Source: Martensiomyces pterosporus (taxonomy: Eukaryota; Kickxellomycota; Kickxellomycetes; Kickxellales; Kickxellaceae). Taken from it: 64,000 nt of DNA. Shown one piece after another: positions 38,825-48,120 of the stretch; position 1 is the stretch's first letter; every line of letters begins with the position of its first letter. Position numbers and translations under genes: made by a program. Under the pieces are notes generated by a model. It was not told the origin of the DNA. It made no database searches and was given only the letters and a program-made list of their open reading frames with translations. The stretch is taken from assembly GCA_025201845.1 (NCBI GenBank), contig MU603966.1, forward strand, positions 84,265-148,264, written 5' to 3'.

Positions 38825-39325
38825 TCACCGGATGCGAGCCTTTGTCTCCAGGAACTCCTTGGCTTCATTGATCTTCGTGGCGAGATACGGCGAACCGCCA
38901 CGATCCGGGTGGTTGAGCAGCATGATTGTGCGGTGCGCCTTCTTGACCTTATCCTTTGTAAGCGAGCTCTCCCTACAGCCATCGTTGGCATTTAGCAGCA
39001 CCAATGCCGCACATGTTATCAGGCAGGATATAGGAATGGGTGCACGCATGCCTTTCGGGGAAGGCGGGCGGTAGAGGCAGTAGAAAAGCCGCCAGCCAGG
39101 TTTATACGCGTTTTGTCAGACCGACACTTACTTCAGGCCAAGAATCTGCGCTGCCTCGCGCTTGCTCATCTTTGGATCGAACCCTCCTTTCAAGAACTGC
39201 TTTGGCACAGGCGTAACGCCCTTAAGCACCGGTCCGGCAGACCTTCCCTTGGAGATGGCCTTGAGTGCTATGCCGCATGCGGCTGCCCCAGCTACGCCAA
39301 GTCCAAGAAGAACAGGTGTGCTCAT
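38825..39325 (-). CDS. PAM18: Mitochondrial import motor J-protein Pam18/Tim14
   Basis: Two exons, 39325-39132 and 38972-38825, with a 159-nt intron (GTAAGT...TGTAG) that joins in phase to give 113 residues. The short N-terminus is a membrane helix ([17 protein letters not shown]). The J domain follows: [43 protein letters not shown] with the HPD tripeptide that stimulates Hsp70, and [13 protein letters not shown]. Pam18 is the J-domain partner of mitochondrial Hsp70 at the TIM23 motor. The predicted length and start resemble the animal form rather than yeast Tim14, which has a long N-terminal extension. Confidence 0.94.
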
Positions 39326-39336
39326 TGCTTGCCCGC

Positions 39337-39497
39337 TCGATTGCGAGTGTCCGGCTGCCGAAGCTGAGGAATCCACGGTTAAAACAATGCGAGGCGAAAG
39401 ACAAGCCTCGCCAGTATCGATTGCGAGTGTCCGGCTGCCGAAGCTGAGGAATCCACGGTTAAAACAATGCGAGGCGAAAGACAAGCCTCGCCAGTAT
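39337..39497. repeat. 80-bp tandem duplication directly upstream of PAM18
   Basis: 39337-39416 is repeated at 39417-39496, identical in sequence. Each copy contains a perfect 7-bp inverted repeat, GCGAGGC-n9-GCCTCGC (39389-39411 and 39469-39491), that can form a hairpin in the leader. Short open frames cross both copies but they look like untranslated leader. Confidence 0.93.
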
Positions 39498-39859
39498 GAA
39501 GATTAGATAAAGGGGCAAAAGGCAAGAACACGGCAAATTCAAGCCGAAAAGATATTGCGAATGCGAGAAGTAGTGAGCAAAAAAAGCGTCTTACTGGAAT
39601 CGCGCTACTGCCTCCGCCTGATACGCCGTGCTCTGCTGCTTTGGCCATTAGCTGCCCGCGGATCGATGAGCCGCAAGCCGCAAGCCGCAAGCCTTGGGCG
39701 AGTCGCTTCTTTGCGTGCCCGTGGATGCAGTGTGGAGCAAGGAGCCGTGCTGCCTGGCCCCCTTTGCTGCTTTGCTGCTTTGCTTCCCTTGTTATTTGCT
39801 TCCCTTGTTATTTGCTTCCCTTGTTATTTGCTTCCAGTCGAGCACGCTAAATGAGCTAG
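39498..39859. other. Divergent promoter between PAM18 and TGS1
   Basis: Contains CGCAAGC repeats (about 39670-39690) and three copies of a 14-bp CCCTTGTTATTTGCTT unit at about 39786-39832. No gene visible. Confidence 0.55.
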
Positions 39860-40672
39860 ATGGGAAAAGGAAGGAAGCGTCGGCTGGCGTCGTCGGATAG
39901 CAGCAGCATCCAGGGCCCCAAGCGAGCAAAAGCAGACAGCCATGGCGATGGCGACGCGACGTTTACAACTTCGCAAGGCCAGGTGCTGCCAGCCAAGCTG
40001 AAAAAGTACTGGGCCCAAAGATTCAGATACTTCTGGAGGTTTGACGAAGGGATCCAGATCGATGAGGAGGGCTGGTACTCGGTTACGCCTGAGGCGATCG
40101 CCGAAAGCACGGCAGAACGCATTGCCCAGCTACACAACAGCAAGAAAGGGGAGCGAGATTACGGACGGCTATGTGTGGTTGACGCGTTCTGCGGGGTCGG
40201 CGGGAACACAATAAAGTTTGCAGAGTGGTGCGAGCATGTAATTGCCATTGAGATCGATCCAGCGAGGCTGGAGAAGGCGCGACATAACGCCAGGGTGTAC
40301 GGCGTAGATGACCGCATCGAGTTCATTCTAGGCGACTTTTACCAACTCGCTCCCCACTTGAAGGCAGACGTTGTTTTTATGAGTCCACCGTGGGGCGGCC
40401 CCGAGTATCTATGCGCTGACACTTTTGACATGGACCAAATGCCGTTCCATACAGGACAGGAGTGGCTGGACCGAGCGAGGCTGGTATCCGACAACATTGT
40501 ATACTACATGCCTAGAAACTGCGATCCAGCCCAGCTGGCCCAGCTGTTCCCGGGAGCACCATGCGACATCGAAATGAACATGTTTGGCGGGGTTCTCAAG
40601 GCCGTTACTGTCTACTACAGCCAGCTGGCACTATACGGCAGCAGCAATCCGCGTGCATTTGGCTGCGACTAA
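39860..40672 (+). CDS. TGS1: Trimethylguanosine synthase
   Basis: A 270-residue single-exon methyltransferase that converts the m7G caps of snRNAs and snoRNAs to the trimethyl form. It starts with a basic nuclear region (MGKGRKRR, GPKRAKA), followed by the conserved KYWAQRFRYFWRFDEGIQIDEEGWYSVTPE block. The AdoMet core has VVDAFCGVGGNTIKFA, IAIEIDPARLEKARHNA and, at the catalytic site, VFMSPPWGGPEY. This is the compact fungal form: the large N-terminal extension of animal TGS1 is absent. Confidence 0.95.
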   Translation: MGKGRKRRLASSDSSSIQGPKRAKADSHGDGDATFTTSQGQVLPAKLKKYWAQRFRYFWRFDEGIQIDEEGWYSVTPEAIAESTAERIAQLHNSKKGERDYGRLCVVDAFCGVGGNTIKFAEWCEHVIAIEIDPARLEKARHNARVYGVDDRIEFILGDFYQLAPHLKADVVFMSPPWGGPEYLCADTFDMDQMPFHTGQEWLDRARLVSDNIVYYMPRNCDPAQLAQLFPGAPCDIEMNMFGGVLKAVTVYYSQLALYGSSNPRAFGCD

Positions 40673-40926
40673 CGAAAAGCGAGCAGCACAAAGCGTATCG
40701 GTTGTGCTTGCCGCGCATCCCTCACGTGGAGCTGCCCACAAGACTATCTGCTGCACAGTAGCTGTTATTCTCGCAAGCGGGCTTTTCCTGGCAAGCCGCG
40801 TGGCCAGCGCCTCTTGAGTACGCTTTTTAGCTGTCAATTCTGTTTTTGCAAGATCTTAGAAGAGATCCATAGAGATCCATATTCTCCTCGCACTGGAGGA
40901 ACGCGACAGCAAGCGATAAACAGACC

Positions 40927-42359
40927 ATGCCATCCACCGATGAGCTGTATTTTATGCGCGCACTGGAGAGGTGCGAGAAGCAGCTGTCTGCGGGGTTCAC
41001 AGACCCCTTGGACTCGGCGCAGGTGCGGAGACTGGCCAACATCGAGCATTTGCTCTCTGAATATGGCAGGCGCGACGGCAGCTCAAGAAATGGCAAATGC
41101 CAGAGCCGAGTTGACAGCGTAAAGAAAGGGGCACAGCCATGGATAGAAAAGAGGGATGCACTCGTAGAGTCCCTACGCACCATCCATGCGCTGAAGCCAA
41201 ACGCAGACGAGACAGCAGACACAGGCGGGAAGGATGCATCGCCTGTGTCTGCATCCAATGCCGAGGTCAAAGGCAATGCTGAATCACAAAACGCCGAGGA
41301 CAGCAGCAGCAGCAGCAGCAGCAGTGTAGTCGCAGACAGCAGACCAGCTGAGCCAGCACCAGCAGTGCAGGCGCCCACAGGCACAAATGCAGATGCGGAC
41401 CAGAGCCAGACAGAGAACAAACGAGGCGATCCAAAACCAAAGGCAGCGGAAGAGCCCAAGTCTACCAGAAAGGAGCGGTCTGGCTTCGCTGAGAAAAGGC
41501 AGGGTAGGCACCACAAATGCCTGCACTTGGGTGTTTTGTTGTTGCAGCATTCATGCCAAAAGAAATCGCTCGTGGGCGGCGGTGGCTAGGTGTAGTATGT
41601 GGCCAGCCATCCGCTCGCAGGCGACAGCACTAAATGCTAACCTCTATGGATATAATGGTGCTTGGCGTCTGTTTTCTTTTTAGAACTCTTTGGCGAGATG
41701 GAGGGTCTGCGGCGCCGGGGGTAAGTTGGAAGCGACTAGCAGCCTGCTACTGTTTACGCAAATCACAGGCGGTGCAATTAATTTTGCAGACACAGCGCAA
41801 CTGCGCTTGCACATCCACCTACCCACCCGCACATCGGGTGCCTGGTGTGGCTATCGATCTGTCTTGGTCCTGGCTATGCCCAGGGCATTGCTATAGCCGT
41901 GTGCATGCCCTACGCACCCAGTTCATAACGGCATTCTGTGCCTATAATGGCTGGCGGTCTGCTCAAACACCGCTCTGACTGTGCCTGCTGCTTTTTCTTG
42001 TGGCTTCAACCAAGTGTAGAGTGGTGCCCGACACTGTGGAGGGGGTGGAGCGGCTATTAAAGTCGCAGCGAGCGACTCAGGAGGACTTGACATCGGACCT
42101 GGTCACGATGGCGTCAATGCTCAAGAAGAACAGCATGGCGTTTGGGGACATTGCTGAGAAGGACAAGGCGATAGTTGAGGAAACAGCAGAGGCGCTGAGC
42201 AGCAACCTGGCAAACATCGGCAAGCAAGGAGGCCGCCTAAACAAGTACCGAAAGCAGGCGTGGGGCACAACTGGAATGACCTGGCTGGCTGTGCTGGTGG
42301 TTGTTTGCGTGTTCTTCATCCTGGTGCTCTTTATGCGCATTGCGCCAAAGAGGTACTGA
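40927..42359 (+). CDS. USE1: ER SNARE protein Use1
   Basis: Three exons, 40927-41503, 41684-41720 and 42020-42359, join in phase to give about 317 residues. The 37-nt middle exon encodes ELFGEMEGLRRR, which matches the conserved LxRR turn before the SNARE motif. Exon 3 gives ERLLKSQRATQEDLTSDLVTMASMLKKNSMAFGD, the unconventional Q-SNARE helix, and a single C-terminal membrane anchor (MTWLAVLVVVCVFFILVLFM). The long middle is Ser/Ala/Glu-rich. Use1 acts with Sec20 and Ufe1 in Golgi-to-ER fusion. Introns are 180 and 299 nt. The first intron carries a TGCTAAC branch site. Confidence 0.88.
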
Positions 42360-45218
42360 AGAAAGAGCGCTTTCACGCACTCTGCCCAAAAGATGCACCA
42401 CGGCTTGTTCTTGGATGCACAGGGGGCCTGGTGCGCCTAACGGCAGCATGCCGTTAGTTTCAATGAGGGGGTTTTTTTTTCGTTGGATTGTTGCTGCGAT
42501 TCAAAATAGCATGGACTTGTGTCTTGAGGACCCATGGAACAACCGAGTGGCCAATCGAATTGGCGTGAATTGAACCGAATCGAACAGTCTTTGCATTGTA
42601 TGTCAGATAGAGAGCGCAGCGGCGCCCTTTGCGCGGGGTTGGCAATAAGGAAGCGAGCCTGGCTGTTGCTGGAGCGGCGGTTTCGCCTTGGGCACATGGA
42701 GGCACGCCAAACAGCAGGGGCGCTCAAGCAGCACGGCAGCAACAATGTAGGCGGGGCTGAGAGGAGCTGGGCTGGGCTGGTGCCAGAAGAGCAGTTGAGC
42801 ATGCATTTCCACGGCCTGTCTTCACCCGCTAGGTTTGCCTGAACGCAGCGAGCAGCTCTGGAAAGGAGCGCAGGCAGCGAGCGGCATCCCTGGAATGCGC
42901 AATGTGCAATATGCAGCGCGCATCAATGCAGCGCCAGGGATTTGTCCCTTGCCCCGCCCAGCGTGCCTCAACAAAGGCAGGCAGACGGAAAGCAGTTTGC
43001 AGGTGGGATAAGCCGCTCAGCACACCCCCATCCTCCCTCGTGGTGGTTGGATTCGCATTCTACGCGCCCTTCTGCGGCACAGTGCTGAGGCAGCGATTCC
43101 GTCCCGTCCCCAGTCACCCGCCCGTCCATTCTGCCCCGGCTGGGCTAGGCCAAGCCAAGGCGAGCCAAGGCAAGAGGGCTTGGGAGCCACAGCCTTGCAT
43201 GCCATGGGGCGGGGTGTCTGGCATGGAGCGGCATATGCGCTGGCTGGCTGGCCTGAGAATGGATGGAGCGGGCGTCCCAAGCACAGTCAGTAGCCTCGCC
43301 TCATTCGGGCCAGCCGAGAGTCTGACAATCCCAAGCCAATCGAATCAATCAGCTGCTTGACTTGGGAGGGGGCTGCTCTGCATCCCGCTTTGCCCGCCTG
43401 CTATTTCCCTATCGTTCGCACGGAGCGCGCTTGCTGCCTGCCACTGCATTTGCCTCTTGGAGCACCCCACCTGGTGTCCCTCTCCACAAGCACATCCGCT
43501 GCTGCTGCTTCTGCCTCTGCTGCTTTTGCTCGCCCTCTTCTTTATTCCCTCAGCGCCGCCCTTGCTCCTCCTCCTCCACCCCTGTACTTTTCACTCGCAC
43601 TCCCGCCCCTTTCTGTTACTCGTGTTTGCACTTGATTCGCCTCCTGCACCACAGGCCGCACTAATTCTTGCTTCGGCATTCTTCACTTCTGGCGTATGTG
43701 CTGTCTGGATGGCAGCGCTATTCGATAACAACAGCAGCACCAGCAGCAGCACCAGCGCCAACTGAAGGCAGCACAGGCAGCAAGAGCAGAACACCGGGCT
43801 GCTCCCGCCATCGCCGCTATCCATAGCAGCTTTAAACAGAAATAGATACGGGCATACTCGTAGGCCTCCGCTTACGGCAGCCACCGCGCAAGGGCGCTCG
43901 TCGCACAGCAAGCAGAGCGGCCTTTCCAGCTACTCGCTCATATACGCATATAGCACCTGAGGCACCCGCTCCAAGGACAGGCAAATTTGTAAGCATACAC
44001 TCAGGCTATGAGCGCGATAATGCCAGCCTGCCAGCCAACGCGTGCTGAATGGCAGCGCTTGGCACAACCGGCGCTGCTTATTTCGCCATTATGTTTGTCA
44101 GGCAGACGCTGCTTCTTGAAAAAAAAAAAGGCGCTTGTGTGTGCTGCTTGTGCAAAAGTGCCGTGCGCTGAAGCAGACGGCTCTGGCAGCGGCGCCAGCG
44201 GTGATATCCCTGGGTGTCCTTTACGAGTGGCCAGACAACTAAGCCAAGCAAGCAGCTGCATGCTATTTCCTTGTGGCCCACGCACCTTTCTTTCCATGTA
44301 TAGGAGCGCCAACACACCTCGCGCTCAAAAGGAACGAGACGACAACAACAACAGCAGCAGCAGCAGAATCAGCAGCAGCACGCTTGCTCCTTTGCTTCTT
44401 TCTCTCGTATTTTCCCTATTCTTCAGCTCGGGCCTGAGCAGCCATCTCTCCACCTGTAAGTATCGATAATCAGCATTGTCGTTGCTTCTGTTGCTGTGCT
44501 TGATGCTGACCTCCGCACTGGAGAAAAGACGCTCGTGTGTGCAGTGGCAGCTGCGCTGAAAAAGCACAGGCGATGGCAGATGTTGCTGGCTTTTTTTTTT
44601 TCTTGTATCGGCGCCTGAGCAGCAGCGGCAGCAGCAGAGCATGACGGTTCATGTGCACACATGCGCCAGCCAACATGTATTCTGCTTGACCAAGTGAATC
44701 CCGCTAATTGCAGCCTTGATGCTCTCACACACAGCAGCGGGAGCAGCAGAGCAGCCGCCTGGAGCAAAGGGGCAAGAGGAGAGAAATACGGAGAGCCGTG
44801 CAGCAGAAGCAGCAGCAGCAGAGTGCGGGCGAGAGGAAGAGGGAGAGAGAATGATGGCTGATAACAGTAAAGGCGCTGTGGGCTGGAATGAGAGCACATG
44901 TAAAATGCATGTCTCTATTTTTCCAATATCCCTCCAGCTTTTCCCTCGTTTCTCCCTGCTGGCTCTCATCTCCCCCAGCCTGCATCTGACACCGCTGGCA
45001 AATCTCATGGCTCCCACACACCCTGCCTATAGTATGAGCACCACCGCCTTCCTTGTGCGTGTGCGTGTGCGTGTGTGCGTGCGTGTGTTTTAATTCTGAG
45101 CTCACAAACGCCTGCTAAACCTCTGCTTCTCCACCCCCCTCTCCTCCCGTTATTATTGCTCTTCTTTTTCTCATTATTAATGTAGATAGTCGAGATATAG
45201 CCCGCCCGCTACTTATTC
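42360..45218. other. Long upstream region of the kinase locus; no supported gene
   Basis: About 2.9 kb. It contains C/T-rich blocks (43470-43640, 44390-44450, 44930-45000, 45120-45180), poly-A/T runs, CAG-type triplets and a (GTGCGT)n run near 45055-45090. A complete short frame of 18 codons starts at 43709. This looks like an extended promoter and leader of the kinase, but no coding exon can be supported. Confidence 0.45.
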
Positions 45219-46527
45219 ATGTCTGGTGCCGGAGTCGACAGAGCTGGCGCTGGGCATGGCTGGCCGCACCATCACCCATCCAGAGCCCCGCCATCCAGCG
45301 AGGTCATAGTCATCCACGACGATTCCAGCGACAGCGAGCAGCCTGCGCCGGACACAGCACCATACGCTGCTCCTGCCGCCCAACCACCGGACTTTGCTTC
45401 TCATGCGTACACACCTCTGGAACACCCGATATTCGACAGCGGCGCTACTGTAAATAGCCTGACGTATAAAGGTAATAATGCGCCGCAACAGACACTGCCC
45501 GTGTACATGTATATGCACCTGTTTCTTTTTGCGCTCGCTTGTATGCCCTCATTGGATATTCCTCACTGACGGCACCTCCCTTTTCCCTCGCCGCATTGAC
45601 CACAGCCGCGCTCCATGCCGCCGCTGCGGTGTGCTATCCTCGCATCTACATCTCCTTGACCACCATGGCTTGCTCCATTGCATACAAGCGTGTCTTGCCA
45701 GGCTGCTAACCATGCCACTTTTCCTATTGCTGCTGCACATACTAATTTCCAAAGAAATAGCTGCAGCTGCCACAACAGCAGCAACTGCCGCCGCCGCCTC
45801 TTCCTCCGCCACTGCTGCGACGTACTCTTTGCCATCCTTGCAGCCAGGGCTGCCTCCATTGAGCAGTACAGGCACTTTTTCTGACTCTGTGACTCCTGGA
45901 AACAACAGCGACCTATTGCCGCAACAGCAGCCTCGGTATCTGACCAGATCAGTTGTTCAGAATGCCGCCCGGCGAAAACAGGAGCAGCAAATGCTGATGG
46001 CACAGCAACAGCAGCAGCAGCAGCACGCAGCACGCAGCAGCTTATTTCACTACAGCACCTTTACATTCACCCACCCTCAACAGCCGCCGCCGCAACCGTC
46101 GACAATGCAGCACGTGGGGATGTTGCCAGCTAGCCAGGCTAACCTTTATTACACGAGCTATCATCCCAACAACCAACAGCAACAACAGCAGCAGCAACAG
46201 CAGCAACAGCAGCAACAGCAGCAACAGCCTACAACCTGGACTTCTACCGCTCTTTACCAAGCAGCACGCGCTGTCGCTGCTGCCGCTGCCGCTGCGCCGA
46301 TGACTAACACTGTTCTTACGCCACAGGCGCAACAAACGCAGCAGCAACAGAAGCAACAGCAGCAACCACAACAGCCAGCGCCCCCTCCGCAGAAAAGAAG
46401 GAGAAACGCAGCAGCAGCAGCAACAGAAGCTAACACCACTACTACCACCACCGCAGCAGCAGCAGTAACAACAGCAAAGGCACAACGAGGTGGCCGGGGA
46501 CGTGCAACACAGCGTGCCAAGCAACAG
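45219..46527 (+). CDS. Gln-rich exons, probable N-terminus of the LAMMER kinase (long form)
   Basis: Exon 1 is 45219-45471 and exon 2 about 45761-46527; the 45761 acceptor follows a TACTAAT branch site, and 45755 is an alternative. Exon 1 encodes an acidic patch SSEVIVIHDDSSDSEQ. Exon 2 has Ala and Gln runs (20 Gln near 46175-46230), then PPPQKRRRN and RGGRGRATQRAKQQ. It ends at a consensus donor CAG/GTAAGA in phase 0. Ascomycete LAMMER kinases I know of carry an IVIDD-type acidic patch and a QKRKR-type basic patch before the kinase domain, in this order. The next in-phase acceptor in the kinase frame is at 48122, so splicing there would give QQ-QKAEPCDDRDGHYIVV. Alternatively this is a separate Gln-rich protein ending at 46578. 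Confidence 0.5.
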
Positions 46528-47396
46528 GTAAGAGCACAAAAATGGCTGTGTCAACATGCAGCTCGCTCTTCCACATAAACCCGCAGCGCTTAGGGTAGAG
46601 ATGGCATCTCTGCTCATGCGCAAGTGGCAATAGATGAATGAGTGGGTGCGGCCTAGGCCACACGTGGATAACTCTCCTTACCCAGCCGTGATGACATGGC
46701 GTCGCTTTTCCCCGGCTTAAACGCCGCATATTTCTGGGCCTGGCAGCTTGGCTGAGCAAACAAAGAGCGCCTTTTAACGATCCACTTTTCTTGCAACTCC
46801 AAGCCGCGTTCATCATGCTTTGCGCACCTCTTTGGCAAACCACGCTCTGGCTTTTTTTGCCAATTCCGCATGCCCTTCACACACGCATGCTAGACCAGAG
46901 CCTGTATATCCGATTGTTTGTTTATCCACACCCGCCCGCTTATGCAGTGCGGCTGCCGTCCTTTTTGAGCGCTGCGCTGCTTCCCCTCTCCTTGGGCCAG
47001 CGTGTGCTTGAAAAGGAGTGTCGGTGCTTAATGTGCATCTCTTCCGAGTGTGGATACCTCCGTCCACAGGAGATCAATAGCAGCAGCAGCCGCGCTGCTG
47101 CCACCATCGGTGTGTTTGCCGCACACCGGACTTTGCATGCGCGATTCCAGCTAGGTCATGTCGCTGGATACTTTCATTCGCTGTCCCAGCGACGCTTTGT
47201 TTGTCGCTGAACTCAGTAGTGGCCCTCTGCTGGCGCCAGCAAATGGCTCCGGCCACTAGCTCGCCTTGCACGCCTCCCTTGCCCAGAGTCAGCATTGCAC
47301 ACTGGTCGTACAAGTCTCTCATCGGCACTCCCTTTTTCCAAAGACATTGCCCTTGTACTCCACACTCCACCAAACTCGCCTGCACGCGAACCCTCA

Positions 47397-47402
47397 TATA
47401 TA
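47397..47402 (+). promoter_or_regulatory. TATA-like element for the short kinase form
   Basis: CATATATACTGG lies 430 bp before the ATG at 47829, followed by a C/T-rich stretch (47440-47480), as in promoters elsewhere in this window. It would drive a kinase transcript independent of the upstream exons. Confidence 0.3.
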
Positions 47403-47727
47403 CTGGTGGAAAATACGCGCTCAGCCGCACCCAGCACCCTTTCCTTCCTGGCGCTTCTCTTTTCCTGCCTTCCAGTTCTGTCTATTTTCACGCCAACTCC
47501 AGTGTTGCCGTCGCCACAGCGTGGTATACCCACACATATCCACTTGCCGACGCTGATACCTCTCCCCACACCACGCACCTACTTGTTGTATATCCAGGCA
47601 GCACCCTTGATCTCTGTCTTGCCCCCTATATTCCCCTTCTCCACGCTGGCTCATGGAAAGCTGTGGCTGCCAGCGCAAGAGCAAAACGCACCAAGCCGGA
47701 AGCCCCCACTCGTACGCTCTTGGCCAG

Positions 47728-48120
47728 CACGCAATACTAATTAACGCCCCTTGTCTCGATATATTCCTTTGAATACACGGTTTTGACCCGGCCCGTTTAC
47801 CTGTGGTATCGCTGCTGTCCACACCACCATGTCGGTCCTTTCGTTTGTCACATCGCTTTTCCGATCGCGCAACAACCGCGTTGATCCGCAAAACGACACA
47901 ACAACGGCCAAATCGCGGTTCCGACCTTCCGCTGGCTCAATGTCGTCCAACAACGCTCACCACCAATATTCGATGCGCACGCCGTCTAAACCGAAAATCA
48001 AAACCATTGATCTGACGCAACGACGCAAACCAAACTCGTCGTCGAAACTGAACCCACGCCAACTCCAACACTCGGTCCACGAAAACATGTGCACCCTGTC
48101 TGATGGCATGCGTCGCCCAC
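47728..48120 (+). promoter_or_regulatory. 393-nt AG-free zone with branch-site motif (candidate AG-exclusion zone)
   Basis: Not one AG dinucleotide occurs between 47727 and 48121. A TACTAAT motif at 47735-47741 sits at the upstream end, and the first AG afterwards (48121-48122, in CCCACAG/CAG) is in phase 0 with the upstream donor at 46528. This is the pattern of an intron 3' end with a distant branch point, where any AG would be spliced prematurely. Part of the zone (from 47829) is also an open frame. Confidence 0.6.

Noticed and set aside
43120..43200. CCAAGCCAAGGCGAGCCAAGG clustered motif as a transcription-factor array
   Set aside because: Only a few degenerate copies; no basis to name a factor.
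44150..44900. Possible CRISPR or satellite-like array from CAG/CTG triplet clusters
   Set aside because: Triplet runs are irregular, with no constant repeat plus unique spacer pattern, and the genome is eukaryotic.
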